Source: Micromonospora sp. HK10
GTDB lineage: Bacteria; Actinomycetota; Actinomycetes; Mycobacteriales; Micromonosporaceae
Assembly (NCBI RefSeq): GCF_000982955.1
Contig: NZ_KQ058827.1
Location: 1 to 46,078 of the forward strand
Direction of reading: 5' to 3'
Length of the DNA: 46,078 bases
Under the pieces are notes generated by a model. It was not told the DNA's origin. It saw only the letters and a program-made list of their open reading frames with translations, and did no database searches. Shown piece by piece: positions 18,133 through 27,167 of this stretch (positions are counted from its first letter, which is position 1; each line of letters starts with the position of its first letter). Both the position numbers and the translations under genes were made by a program.

Positions 18133-18810
18133 ATGCGTGGAAACCGGACGATCGGGCTGTTGGCCCTCGGCGGGATCGCCCTGGCGGCGGTGCTCGCGGT
18201 GATCGGTCACCTCGAGGTGAACGACGACCTGAACCCCTGGTCGCTGACCGTCAGCGACTACGCCGTCTCGGACCGGGGCGGGGTCATCGACGTGGCCATG
18301 GCGCTGCTCGCCGGGGCCACCGTGGTACTCCTGCCGAGCCTGCGTCGGGCCGGCGCGGCGCGGCCGGCGCGGGCCCTGCTCGCGGCCTGGTCGGCCGGTC
18401 TGCTGGCCGCCGCCGTGGTGCCCACCAACGAGCCCGGCCTGCCCATGGACACCGCCGCCTACCTGCACCGGTACGCCTCGGTGGTGGCCTTCCTCGCCCT
18501 GCCGCTGGCCGGCTGGCTGCTCGCCCGACGGCTCGGCGGCCGGGCCGCCGGCTGGCTGCGCGGGCTCACCGTCACCAGCCTGCTGCTCGCCGCCGCCATG
18601 ATCTGGTCCGCCTACCCCGGCGACCGGGTCCTGATCGGTCTCGCCGAACGCCTGCTCGTGCTGGCCGAGGTGACCCTGCTCGCGGTCGTCGCGGCCACGC
18701 TGGTGCGGCGCGGAGGCGGCGCGTCGGCGGCGCCCCCGGTCGAGGCACGCCCCCACCCGGCCGGCGCCGCGCCGCGCGGGCGCGACCTCACTCCAGTTCG
18801 TGCAGCATGA
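18133..18810 (+). CDS. DUF998 family membrane protein
   Basis: 225 residues with about six membrane helices and a basic Pro/Ala-rich C-terminal tail. The conserved opening (LNPWSLTVSDYAVSDRGG), PTNEPG and the helix start HRYASVVAF match DUF998 proteins; function unknown. ATG start. Its last 23 bases overlap the 3' end of the convergent lpdA-like gene, so the tail could be shorter in vivo only if the frame is wrong; coding bias supports the frame through the membrane part. Confidence 0.78.
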   Translation: MRGNRTIGLLALGGIALAAVLAVIGHLEVNDDLNPWSLTVSDYAVSDRGGVIDVAMALLAGATVVLLPSLRRAGAARPARALLAAWSAGLLAAAVVPTNEPGLPMDTAAYLHRYASVVAFLALPLAGWLLARRLGGRAAGWLRGLTVTSLLLAAAMIWSAYPGDRVLIGLAERLLVLAEVTLLAVVAATLVRRGGGASAAPPVEARPHPAGAAPRGRDLTPVRAA

Positions 18811-20191
18811 GCTGGCGGGCGGCCTCGGTGATCGAACCCGACAGCGACGGGTAGATGGTGATGGTCTGGGCCAGCTCGTTGACGGTGAGGTTGTTCTCCA
18901 CCGCCATGGTGATCGGCAGGATCAGCTCGCTGGCCTTCGGCGCCACCACCACACCGCCGATCACCTGGCCGCTGGCCGGCCGGCAGAAGAGCTTCACGAA
19001 GCCGTCGGCCAGGTCGTCCATCTTCGCCCGGGCGTTGCCGGACAGCGGCAGCATCACCTGGCGGGCCGGGACCTTGCCGGCGTCCACCTCGTCCTGCGAG
19101 ACGCCGACGGTGGCCAGCTCCGGGTCGGTGAAGACGTTCGCCGCGACGGTACGCAGCCGCAGCGGGCGGACCGCCTCGCCGAGCGCGTGCCACATGGCGA
19201 TCCGCCCCTGCATGGCGGCGACGCTGGCCAGCGGCAGCACCCCGGTGCAGTCGCCGGCCGCGTAGATGCCGGGAACGTTGGTGCGGGAGACCCGGTCGAC
19301 CGTGACGTAACCGCCCCGGGCCAGCTCGACGCCGTACTCGGCGAGACCCAGGTTGGCGGTGTTGGGAATCGAGCCGACCGCGATCAGCGCGTGCGAACCG
19401 GGCACCACCCGGCCGTCGCCGAGCACCACCTCGACGCCGTCGCCGACCCGGCGCACCGCCTCGGCGCGGGAGTTGTTCAGGATGGTCATGCCCCGGTTGC
19501 GGAACACCCGCTCGATCGCCGAGGCCGCGTCGGCGTCCTCGTGCGGCATGACCCGGTCCCGGCTGGAGACCAGGGTGACCGGCACCCCCATCGCCAGGTA
19601 CGCGCTGGCGAACTCGGCTCCGGTCACGCCGGAGCCGACCACGATCAGGTGCTCGGGCAGCTCCGGCAGGTCGTACACCTGGCGCCAGGTGAGGATGCGC
19701 TCGCCGTCCGGCACGGCGGTGGGGAGCTGGCGCGGGGTGGCGCCGGTGGCGACCAGCACGGTGGACGCGGCGATCGCGTACTCCGCGCCGCCGCCGGCCG
19801 GGGTCACGTTCACCCGGTGGGTGTGACCGAGCGTGTCCTCGCCGAGCCGGGCCGTCCCGGTCACGAACTCGACGCCGGCCTTGACCAGCTTGTCGTGGAT
19901 GTCGGTGGACTGGGCCAGGGCGAGCCGCTTCACCCGCTCGTGCACCGCGCGGGCGTCGACGGTCACCGCCTCCAGACCGTCGGAGTCCACCCCGAACTCC
20001 TCGGTGTCCCGGTAGCCGGTGACCACCTGGGAACTGGCGATGAAGGTCTTCGACGGGACGCAGTCGGAGAGCACGCAGGCGCCGCCGGCGCCCTCGGCCT
20101 CGACCACGGTGACATCAGCATCCAGCTGGGCGGCGACCAACGCCGCCTCGTACCCGGCCGGCCCCCCGCCGATGATCACGATCTGGCTCAC
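18788..20191 (-). CDS. lpdA: NAD(P)H-quinone dehydrogenase, LpdA-like flavoprotein
   Basis: 467 residues of the pyridine nucleotide-disulfide oxidoreductase family. FAD site IVIIGGGPAGYEAALV at the start, NAD(P) site HLIVVGSGVTGAEFASAY, second FAD site GIYAAGDCTG, and a C-terminal dimerisation domain. The Cys pair C39/C44 (CVLSDC) is complete, but the catalytic His-Glu pair of lipoamide dehydrogenase is replaced by YPSLSGSITEAA, as in mycobacterial LpdA, which reduces quinones rather than lipoamide. The GTG start has AAAGGATGG upstream; a frame extension to 20293 lacks family support. Confidence 0.85.
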   Translation of the reverse strand: MSQIVIIGGGPAGYEAALVAAQLDADVTVVEAEGAGGACVLSDCVPSKTFIASSQVVTGYRDTEEFGVDSDGLEAVTVDARAVHERVKRLALAQSTDIHDKLVKAGVEFVTGTARLGEDTLGHTHRVNVTPAGGGAEYAIAASTVLVATGATPRQLPTAVPDGERILTWRQVYDLPELPEHLIVVGSGVTGAEFASAYLAMGVPVTLVSSRDRVMPHEDADAASAIERVFRNRGMTILNNSRAEAVRRVGDGVEVVLGDGRVVPGSHALIAVGSIPNTANLGLAEYGVELARGGYVTVDRVSRTNVPGIYAAGDCTGVLPLASVAAMQGRIAMWHALGEAVRPLRLRTVAANVFTDPELATVGVSQDEVDAGKVPARQVMLPLSGNARAKMDDLADGFVKLFCRPASGQVIGGVVVAPKASELILPITMAVENNLTVNELAQTITIYPSLSGSITEAARQLMLHELE

Positions 20192-20297
20192 TGAGCCATC
20201 CTTTCGTCGGTGCTCACAGTGACTTTCTTCTCCCCATCGTGCTCGACACGCACCGTCGTATTCTCCCCCACCGGCCGGCCGGGCTATCGTCATCGCC

Positions 20298-20753
20298 GTG
20301 CGTCTGTACGCCGCCTATGGCTCAAACCTGGATCCCGCCCGCATGCGTGCCTACTGTCCGCATTCGCCGATGGTGGGTACCGGCTGGCTGGAGGGGTGGC
20401 GGCTCACCTTCGCGGGCGAGGACGTGATCGGCTGGGAGGGCTCGGTCAGCACCGTGGTCGAGTCCCCGGGCGACCGGGTCTTCGTGGCGCTCTACGACAT
20501 CCACCCGTACGACGCCGCCCAGCTCGACGAGATCGAGGGCGTGACCGCCGAGACGTACCGCCGGCTGACCGTCCGGGTCTCGACGCTGGACGGGGACGTG
20601 ACCGCGTGGGTCTACGTCTTCGACGGGTACGAGGGCGGCCTGCCGACCTCGTGGTACCTGTCGGAGATCGCAAACGCGGCCGAGAAGGCGGGCGCGCCGG
20701 ACGACTACGTCACCGAGCTGCGGTCCCGCCCCACGGGCACCGCGTCGGCCTAG
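20298..20753 (+). CDS. Gamma-glutamylcyclotransferase-like protein
   Basis: 151 residues, the family's usual size. The substrate-binding loop YGSNL is at residues 7-11 and the probable catalytic Glu is E80 in QLDEIEGV. These enzymes release 5-oxoproline from gamma-glutamyl amines or peptides; in actinomycetes lacking glutathione the substrate is unclear. The GTG start is preceded by TATCGT with a 7-base gap, so the message is probably leaderless. It is divergent from the lpdA-like gene. Confidence 0.87.
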   Translation: MRLYAAYGSNLDPARMRAYCPHSPMVGTGWLEGWRLTFAGEDVIGWEGSVSTVVESPGDRVFVALYDIHPYDAAQLDEIEGVTAETYRRLTVRVSTLDGDVTAWVYVFDGYEGGLPTSWYLSEIANAAEKAGAPDDYVTELRSRPTGTASA

Positions 20754-20780
20754 CCGGTTCCTCACGTCACCCAGTGTGCT

Positions 20781-20800
20781 CCGGCCGGGATCCCGGCCGG
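20781..20800. terminator. Perfect 20-bp palindrome between convergent genes
   Basis: Half-site CCGGCCGGGA joined directly to its exact complement, in the 70-base gap between the convergent cyclotransferase and acetyltransferase genes. As RNA it folds to a strong stem with a tight loop and probably ends both transcripts. Confidence 0.6.
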
Positions 20801-20823
20801 CCGGCGACCCCGGCGGGGGTCGC

Positions 20824-21789
20824 CTATCCCACAATCCGGGCGGGGACACTCCGCTCGTACATGTCGGTCCAGCGAGTCTCGACCAGCCCCACCGACCGGT
20901 AGAGGGTGACCGGGGTGGTCGGATTGGCCAGGTCGACGCCGAGCCCGGCCCCGGTCCGGCCCTTGGCCGCGTAGACCGCGAAGGCCCGGCGCAGCAGCGC
21001 CGCCCCGACCCCGCGCCGGCGGTACGCGGGCAGCACCGACAGCGTCCGGACCCAGCCCAGATCCTGGTCGAGGGCCTGGTCGGAGGATTGGAGGGCGCCG
21101 GCCGGCGCCCCGTCGACCTCGGCCAGGAACCACTCGTCCCAGATCTTGGCGTACGACGGCAGCTGCGACCGCCACGGGTCGAATTCGACCGGTTCGTAGT
21201 CCGGGGTGTCCCGGAACGCGGTGTCGAAGATCCGGTGGAACAGCCGCAGGTCGGCCTCGTCGTCGGCGCGCAGCGGCCGGATGGTCACCCCGGGCGGGGG
21301 CGCCGGCTCGGCGGGCAGGTCGGCCAGCGAGCGGGTCATCCGGACGTAGCGCTTGAGCCGGGTGAAGCCGGCCTCGGCCAGCTCGGCCGCCCAGCGGGTC
21401 TCCGGGGCGAAGACGGCGGTGCGGGCGGTGAGGTCGGGCAGGCCGCGCTCGGCGGCCCGCTCGGCCACCCGGTCGAGCAGCCGGGCCAGCAGCGCGGCAC
21501 GCAGCTCCTCGGCGCGCTCCGGGTCGACGTAGACCTCGACGAACTCCCGGCCCACCCCGGTGGGGTTGCTCAGGATCGCCCAGCCGACCGCCGCTCCGTC
21601 CGGGTCGGTGACCAGCCAGGAGTCGCGGGTCATGTCCACGAAGGGCGCGGTCAGGGCGTCGCGGACGTCCTCCGCGTCGAAGTCCGGGTAGCCGACGGCG
21701 AAGGTGTCGGCGGCGTGCACCACCGTCAGGATCGCGGGCACGTCGTCGAGGGTGGGTCGGCGGGCGGTCCAGCCGGCGGGAAGCGTCAC
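20824..21789 (-). CDS. Tandem GNAT-domain acetyltransferase
   Basis: 321 residues with two GNAT units (about 1-150 and 155-321). The second has the acetyl-CoA pyrophosphate loop LGWVRTLSVLPAYRRRGVGAALLRRAF (Q/RxxGxG/A as RRRGVGA) followed by ANPTTPVTLYRSVGL. The first has a weaker site, and its signature Arg/Gly loop is largely lost. The arrangement is like mycothiol synthase (MshD), but key identity is not enough to call it that. The substrate is unknown. ATG start at MTLPAGWTARRPT. Confidence 0.82.
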   Translation of the reverse strand: MTLPAGWTARRPTLDDVPAILTVVHAADTFAVGYPDFDAEDVRDALTAPFVDMTRDSWLVTDPDGAAVGWAILSNPTGVGREFVEVYVDPERAEELRAALLARLLDRVAERAAERGLPDLTARTAVFAPETRWAAELAEAGFTRLKRYVRMTRSLADLPAEPAPPPGVTIRPLRADDEADLRLFHRIFDTAFRDTPDYEPVEFDPWRSQLPSYAKIWDEWFLAEVDGAPAGALQSSDQALDQDLGWVRTLSVLPAYRRRGVGAALLRRAFAVYAAKGRTGAGLGVDLANPTTPVTLYRSVGLVETRWTDMYERSVPARIVG

Positions 21790-21826
21790 GCCGGCGATAG
21801 TGGCAGCCGCCGGCCGGTCGCGCCGC

Positions 21827-22573
21827 TCATTTTTGCCGGCCGCGCAGGTGCAGCCGGGCGGCGGAGAGCAGGTTGAGCAGCTCCGCCCCCTCCCCCGGGG
21901 CGAGCGCCCGGAACGCGGCCGAGGCGAGCCGGTCGGTCACCGCCTCCGCCCAGAGCCGGCGGCGCACCAGCGGCCCGACCGGCGGGTACGGGGGCGGCCA
22001 GCCGCAGGCCGCGGCTCCCGTCTCCCCCTCCGGGCCGGCGAGCACCGCCTCCAACGGGGTCATGCCGGCGGCCCGGACCGCGAGCAGGTGCGCGCCGGCG
22101 AAGTGTTCCCGCAGCAACAGCAGCCCGACCGCGGCCCGGGCCCCCGGGGAGCGGTCCGGCACCGGCATGGCCCGCCAGGCGGCGAAGAGCGGCATGCCGC
22201 TGGCCTCGGCCGCGCCGACGGCGCGCTCCAGCAGGCCGGCCAGGTGGGGCACCCCGGGGGCGTCGCCCAGCCGGTCGGCGCCCCACCGGCAGCACTCGGC
22301 CAGGTTGGCCTCGGCCACCGCGAGCGGCCGGACGGTACGCGCCGCCGCGTCCCAGCCGTCGGCGACCGCGTCGGGGGCGATGAAGCCGAGCGCCGCCGCG
22401 ACGGTCCCGGCGCGGACGTCGCCGAGCGCGCCGGCCCGGCCGGTGATGTAGAACGCCCAGCCGGAGATGCCGAGCAGCCGGGCCCGGCGCAGCGTCGCCG
22501 GGCAGCGCGCGAACGCCTCCCCCAACTCCAGCACCAGCGGCTTGCTGGCGGCGGCGACCTGCTCCGGAGTCAT
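21827..22573 (-). CDS. Conserved actinobacterial protein, SCO6745-like
   Basis: 248 residues, predominantly helical, with no signal peptide. The opening SKPLVLELGEAFARCPATLRRARLLGISGWAFYITGR and the later GFIAPDAVADGW and HFAGAHL segments resemble the actinobacterial SCO6745 family, some members of which are described as MarR-like helix-turn-helix proteins. No enzymatic motif is visible. ATG start. It is followed at 35 bases by the end of the GNAT gene's upstream region, on the same strand. Function not assigned. Confidence 0.65.
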   Translation of the reverse strand: MTPEQVAAASKPLVLELGEAFARCPATLRRARLLGISGWAFYITGRAGALGDVRAGTVAAALGFIAPDAVADGWDAAARTVRPLAVAEANLAECCRWGADRLGDAPGVPHLAGLLERAVGAAEASGMPLFAAWRAMPVPDRSPGARAAVGLLLLREHFAGAHLLAVRAAGMTPLEAVLAGPEGETGAAACGWPPPYPPVGPLVRRRLWAEAVTDRLASAAFRALAPGEGAELLNLLSAARLHLRGRQK

Positions 22574-22616
22574 CGACGCCGCACCGTCGGGTGTCCACCG
22601 TGGTCATCCATCACCC

Positions 22617-23555
22617 TCAGTCTGCCTGCGGACCACCCGCCGCGACATCCCCCTCTTCGGCCGCCAACGCCTCCACTGCGGCCTCGACCTCGCCGGTCCG
22701 CCGGCGCGCCGCGCTGACCGACCGTTCGGCCCCCCGCCGGGCCAGCTTCGCCCGGCTCAACTCCTGCTCGGCGACGGCCCGCCGGCGTTCCAGCTCGGCC
22801 AGTTCGGTCTCGATCCGGTCCAGCGTCGCGGCGCCGTCCTGCTCGGCCCGGACCGTCCCGGCCAGGTCCCGCTCGGCCCGGTCCTGGTCCGCACGGGCCC
22901 TGGCCAGCTCACGGTCCAGCGCGCGGCGGCGCTTGGCCCGCTCGGCGCGGGCGGCCCGCTCGGCGGCCCGTTCGTCGCGCGCCCGCCGGGCGTCGGCCCG
23001 CTCGGCCGCCCGCTCCGGTACGGGTGGCTCCTCGACGCCCCCGGTGACCAGCCGCAGCTGTGGCCGGGGCACCTCGCCGAAGCCGGCGTAGTGGGTGGCG
23101 CGGAGCAGCCGGCCGGCGCGGATCTGCCCGGCGACCTCGGTGTCAGAGAGCGCCGCGTTGAGCGTCGCCTCGACCTCGCCCAGCGGCAGCTTGCCGGCCG
23201 GCGGGGCGTCGGGTTCGGCGGCGGCCAGCTTGCGTACCTCGGCGACGAGGGCGCCCACCACGGCCCGGCGCTGCGCGGAGAGCTCGCGGAGCCGGTTGCC
23301 GCGCAGCTCGCGCTGGGCGGAGCGGAGCGACTCGGCGAGCTGACCCAGGTCGGCGACGAGTTCCGGGCGGCGGATGGCGAGCAGGTTGACCAGCCAGGCG
23401 GCCACGGTGGGCCGGCGCAGCTTGCCGATCTCCCGGGCGGTCTTCGGGTCACCGGCCCGGCGGGCCTCGGCGACCGCGGCGTCCCGGGCCGCGACGAACC
23501 GGTCCGGCGGCGTGGCGTAGAGCCGCTGGATCAGCTCACGGGACGGGTCGGGCAT
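22617..23555 (-). CDS. Conserved coiled-coil protein
   Basis: 312 residues. The N-terminal helical third (PDPSRELIQRLYATPPDRFV, LRRPTVAAWLVNLLA) is a conserved actinobacterial domain. The remaining half is a charged coiled coil of Ala, Arg and Glu repeats (about 180-300: RAERAKRRRALDRELARARA and so on). No catalytic motif and no membrane helix. It probably works as a structural or scaffolding protein. The stop of the following gene on this strand and its own start are 3 bases apart, so it is probably cotranscribed after, or with, its neighbours. Confidence 0.65.
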   Translation of the reverse strand: MPDPSRELIQRLYATPPDRFVAARDAAVAEARRAGDPKTAREIGKLRRPTVAAWLVNLLAIRRPELVADLGQLAESLRSAQRELRGNRLRELSAQRRAVVGALVAEVRKLAAAEPDAPPAGKLPLGEVEATLNAALSDTEVAGQIRAGRLLRATHYAGFGEVPRPQLRLVTGGVEEPPVPERAAERADARRARDERAAERAARAERAKRRRALDRELARARADQDRAERDLAGTVRAEQDGAATLDRIETELAELERRRAVAEQELSRAKLARRGAERSVSAARRRTGEVEAAVEALAAEEGDVAAGGPQAD

Positions 23556-23558
23556 CGC

Positions 23559-24188
23559 TCAGGCGTCGATCCGGGTGCCCGGCTCCAGGCGGCGGTAGTC
23601 GGTCTTCGACATCGCGGCGTACTGCCGGTCGAGCACCCCGAGGCCGTTGCCGTTGAGCAGCGCGTCGTGCAGCGCGTAGGCGCGGCGCGGGGCGACCGCC
23701 CGGATGAAGTCGAGCACCTCGGAGAACTTGTTCCAGGGCGCGTGGATCGGGGCGAAGAGCGTGTCCACCTGGACGTCCTCGGGCACGACCAGGGAGTCGC
23801 CCGGGTGGTAGACCACGTCGTTGACCAGGTAGCCCACGTTGGGGACGACCGGGAGGTCCGGGTGGATGACGGCGTGCTGCCCGCCGTAGGTCCGTACCGG
23901 CACGCCGGCGGCGGTGAACGACTCGCCGGGCGTGACCACGGTCAGGGCCTCGGCGGCGTCGCCGAGCACGCCGGCCAGCGAGGCGGGCCCGTGGACCGGG
24001 ATCGGGCGGCGCTCCAGCGCCTGGGTGAGCGCCTCGACGTTCACGTGGTCCGGGTGCTCGTGCGTGACCAGCACCGCGTCCGCCCCGTCCAGCGCCGCGG
24101 TCTCGCTGAACACACCGGGGTCCAGGACGAGCACTCCCCCGTCGTGCTCGATCCGGAGGCAGGAGTGGGCGTACTTGGTGACCTGCAT
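23559..24188 (-). CDS. Metallo-beta-lactamase fold hydrolase (UPF0173-like)
   Basis: 209 residues, a minimal metallo-beta-lactamase fold. Metal ligands are H43, H45, D47 and H48 in VTHEHPDHVN, His in GGQHAVIH, Asp in YHPGDS and His in RAYALHDAL. It starts QVTKYAHSCLRIEHDGG, as in UPF0173/beta-lactamase_3 proteins, which often act on small molecules or lactones with unknown substrates. ATG with GAGGAG upstream. A dyad CGATT/AATCG (24199-24212) sits in its promoter region. It ends 3 bases before the coiled-coil gene. Confidence 0.85.
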   Translation of the reverse strand: MQVTKYAHSCLRIEHDGGVLVLDPGVFSETAALDGADAVLVTHEHPDHVNVEALTQALERRPIPVHGPASLAGVLGDAAEALTVVTPGESFTAAGVPVRTYGGQHAVIHPDLPVVPNVGYLVNDVVYHPGDSLVVPEDVQVDTLFAPIHAPWNKFSEVLDFIRAVAPRRAYALHDALLNGNGLGVLDRQYAAMSKTDYRRLEPGTRIDA

Positions 24189-24309
24189 CGTGACTCCTCG
24201 ATTATCGAATCGTGATGTCCTCGTCGCAGTCTGCCGGAACCGGCGCGGTAGCGCGCCACGTCCGACGTATCGGCTCCGGGTGGGGGCCATCGAGGATGGG
24301 AGCGGGGAG

Positions 24310-25302
24310 ATGAGCGTACGAGGAACACGCCGCCGGGGGGCGCAGCTGGCGGCGGTGGGGTTGGCCGCGGTGCTGGCGGCGGCCGGTTGCGGCGCGGACG
24401 GCGGGGGCACGGCCACGGATTCGGGGGCCGCGCCGGCCGTGGGCGGCGCCCGGGACGCGGACGCCGGCGCAGCGGAGGGCAAGGCGGCACCGGCCGAGAG
24501 CGGTGCCGGCGGCGCGGACCTGCGGGTCGACCAACGCTCCATCATCTACACCGGGACGATGCGGGTGCGGGTGACCGATGTGGAGCGGGCGGCCCGGGAG
24601 GCGACCGACCGGGTCCGGACGGCGGGCGGCTTCGTCGGCGGCGACCAGCGCGACAGCGACTCTGCCGACGCCCGGGCGGAGTTGACCCTGCGGGTGCCGG
24701 CGGACCGATTTACCGCCGTCATCGACCAGCTGGCCGGTCTGGGCCGGCAGGAGCAGCGCGAGATCCGCACCCAGGACGTCACCGAGGAGACGGTCGACCT
24801 GGACGCCCGGATCGCCACCCAGCGCGCCCGGGTGGCCAGCGCCCGGAACCTGCTGGCCAAGGCGAGCACCATCGGCGACCTGGTGAACCTGGAGAACGAG
24901 GTGGGCCGGCGGGAGGCCGACCTGGCGTCGCTGGAGGCGAAGAAGCGCCGGCTGGCCGACCTCACGGCGCTCTCCACCATCACGGTGACCTTCGTCGGCC
25001 CCGACGCGGCGGCCGCCGAGCCGGAGGAGGAAAGCGAGCTGGGCTTCCTGGTCGGGCTGCGCGGCGGGTGGGATGCGTTCGTCGGCGCGGTGCGCGTTGC
25101 GCTCACCGTGCTGGGCGCCCTGCTGCCGTTCCTGGTGGTGATCGGGGTGCCGGTGGTGCTGCTGCTGGTCTGGTCGCGCCGGCGGGCACGCCGGACGCCG
25201 CCGGCCGGTCCGGCGCCGGTGCTGCCGACGCCGGCCGGTCCGGTGGAGGGTCCGTCGCCTAGCGGGCCGCCGCCAGTGCCCGCAACGCGGTCTGCACCAT
25301 GA
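24310..25302 (+). CDS. DUF4349 lipoprotein with C-terminal membrane helix
   Basis: 330 residues. A lipoprotein signal with lipobox LAAAGC (Cys about 27) is followed by a Gly/Ala/Asp-rich linker and the DUF4349 domain: RSIIYTGTMRVRVTDVERAA, ELTLRVPADRFTAVIDQL, QDVTEETVDLDARIATQRAR, a short coiled coil and LTALSTITVTFVGP. A C-terminal helix (LPFLVVIGVPVVLLLVWSRR) and a Pro-rich tail follow. The family is periplasmic/extracytoplasmic and uncharacterised. ATG preceded by GGGAGCGGGGAG. Its end overlaps the convergent M20 gene by 44 bases. Confidence 0.87.
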   Translation: MSVRGTRRRGAQLAAVGLAAVLAAAGCGADGGGTATDSGAAPAVGGARDADAGAAEGKAAPAESGAGGADLRVDQRSIIYTGTMRVRVTDVERAAREATDRVRTAGGFVGGDQRDSDSADARAELTLRVPADRFTAVIDQLAGLGRQEQREIRTQDVTEETVDLDARIATQRARVASARNLLAKASTIGDLVNLENEVGRREADLASLEAKKRRLADLTALSTITVTFVGPDAAAAEPEEESELGFLVGLRGGWDAFVGAVRVALTVLGALLPFLVVIGVPVVLLLVWSRRRARRTPPAGPAPVLPTPAGPVEGPSPSGPPPVPATRSAP

Positions 25303-26518
25303 GGCGTACGCCGACCGGGATGGCCCGCTCGTCCACGTCGAACGAGGCCCGGTGCAGGTCCACATTGGGACCGTTCCGGCCGACGCCGAGGCGGGCGAGC
25401 GCGCCGGGCACGTGCTCCAGGTACCAGGAGAAGTCCTCGCCGCCCATGCTCTGTGGGGTTTCCGCGATCCCCTCGGGACCGAGCGCGGCCGCGGTGGCGG
25501 CGGTCAGCACGCCGATGGCGCGGGCGTCGTTGGTGACCGGCGGTCGGCCGCGCAGGTATTCCAGGTCGACCGTGGCCCCGGTGGGGGCGAGCACGTCGCG
25601 GACCACCTGAGCCACGATCTTCGGCGCCTTGTCCCAGGTGTCCCGGTCCATCACCCGCAGGGTGCCGGCCGCGCACGCCTCGGAGGGGATGACGTTGTAC
25701 CGGGTGCCGGCCGAGGCGTGGCCGAACACCAGCAGCAGCCCGCTGTTGGCCGGCACCCGGCGGCTGACCAGGGTCGGCACCTCGGTGACCAGCCGGCCCA
25801 GCGCGTCGACCAGGTCGACGGTGAGGTGCGGGCGAGCGGTGTGGCCGCCCGGGCCGGTGAGCCGGACGGTGACATTGTCGGCGGCCGCGGTGATCGGGCC
25901 GACCCGCAGGCCGACCTTGCCGACCGGCAGGTTCGGGTCGCAGTGCACGGCGAAGATCTGCACCACGTCGTCGAGGCCGCCGGCCTCGATCACCTCGAGG
26001 GAGCCGCAGGGCAGGATCTCCTCGGCCGGTTGGAAGATGAGCCGCACCCGGCCGTCGAGCTGGCCGAGGTCGGCGAGCTGGGCGAGCAGCATGCCGACGC
26101 CGAGCATCACCGAGGTGTGCACGTCGTGGCCGCAGGCGTGGCAGACGCCCTCCACGGTGGAGCGGTACGGCACGTCCTTCGGGTCGCTCAGCGGCAGCGC
26201 GTCGATGTCGGCGCGGAGCGCGATCACCGGGCCGTCCGGGCGGCCGTCGATGTCGCAGATGACGCCGTTGCCCTTGGGCAGCAGGCGCGGCTTGAGCCCG
26301 GCGAGGGAGAGCTCCCGGTGGACCAGGGCGGCCGTCTCGAACTCCTCGCCGGAGAGTTCCGGGTGGGAGTGGATGTGACGGCGGGTGGCGATCAGCCCGG
26401 GTACCCGGAGGGCGAGCAGGTGGTCCAGCTCGAAGGGCAGGGGTTGGGACCCGGACGGCGACTCCGGCCAGGACGATGCCAGTGGGCTGCTCGACGGCAG
26501 CGTCAACGCACTCGTCAC
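25259..26518 (-). CDS. M20-family amidohydrolase
   Basis: 419 residues from the chosen GTG. Peptidase M20/amidohydrolase features are RRHIHSHPELSGEEFETA, ALRADIDALPL, CHACGHDVHTSV (metal ligands), FQPAEEILPCGS (catalytic Glu pair) and the dimerisation domain with GPGGHTARPH. These enzymes hydrolyse N-acyl amino acids or small amides. An upstream in-frame ATG at 26704 has a much better ribosome site (AGGAGGT) and would add 62 residues, but that stretch has weak third-position GC bias and no family counterpart. Start is therefore uncertain. The 3' end overlaps the convergent DUF4349 gene. Confidence 0.85.
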   Translation of the reverse strand: MTSALTLPSSSPLASSWPESPSGSQPLPFELDHLLALRVPGLIATRRHIHSHPELSGEEFETAALVHRELSLAGLKPRLLPKGNGVICDIDGRPDGPVIALRADIDALPLSDPKDVPYRSTVEGVCHACGHDVHTSVMLGVGMLLAQLADLGQLDGRVRLIFQPAEEILPCGSLEVIEAGGLDDVVQIFAVHCDPNLPVGKVGLRVGPITAAADNVTVRLTGPGGHTARPHLTVDLVDALGRLVTEVPTLVSRRVPANSGLLLVFGHASAGTRYNVIPSEACAAGTLRVMDRDTWDKAPKIVAQVVRDVLAPTGATVDLEYLRGRPPVTNDARAIGVLTAATAAALGPEGIAETPQSMGGEDFSWYLEHVPGALARLGVGRNGPNVDLHRASFDVDERAIPVGVRLMVQTALRALAAAR

Positions 26519-27167
26519 GTCGAATTCTCGATCACTAGAGATGGATGGATCATCAGGGAGAACAGCAGACAGCCTAGACCTCCGGCGGTGACGCTGCGCA
26601 ACATCTTTCGGGTAGCGATCGGACCGCGCAGCGTCACGAATGCCCTGGTGGGAGGGCTCGAAAATCTGCGGGACAGCAGGTAGATCGCGGTCGAACGCCG
26701 TCATCTGCCCCCCACCTCCTACAACGCGTAACCGTTCCGGCGGTCACCAAAACCCGGGCCGTCGTTCCGAATTGTCGCATTAGTCGCGACAATTAACTGG
26801 CGCTCAGGCAATTGCCCGACAACGCTCGGCGGTCGGACGGCTCCCGACGGTGACATGCCGGTCCGGAGCGCGACCGGACACGCTGTCCGTCCCGGTCACC
26901 CGAACGACTTACCCGCATTCCGGCCGACCACTCGGGGCCGGGGGTCCGCGCCGCACCACCGCCCCGGCGCCGCCGGCCGGGCACCCCGGCCCCGCCGTGG
27001 GCCGCACTGCCCCAGGGCCGGGTCGAACGGGCCGGGCCGCGTCGCCCGGCAGGCCCGCACCCGGTGCCGCACCGCTCCCTCGCCCGCGCGCCGGGAGAGC
27101 ACCGACTGTACGCCGGAAAAACCCGGCCCGACCAGGTCGGATACGCGATGGCGGCCCGCACCGGCAG
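26519..27167. other. Long intergenic region upstream of the M20 gene
   Basis: About 650 bases without a supported gene. It contains the alternative M20 start with its strong ribosome site (26704-26720, minus strand), a perfect dyad at 26770-26794, and a GC-rich stretch (26930-27110) with ORFs on several frames that have no recognisable protein. No tRNA or other RNA gene was recognised. Confidence 0.5.
26770..26794. promoter_or_regulatory. Operator-like dyad upstream of M20 gene
   Basis: Perfect 9-bp arms, AATTGTCGC and GCGACAATT, separated by 7 bases, in an AT-rich patch 66 bases upstream of the alternative M20 ATG. Its size and symmetry suit a dimeric regulator; which one is unknown. Confidence 0.6.
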
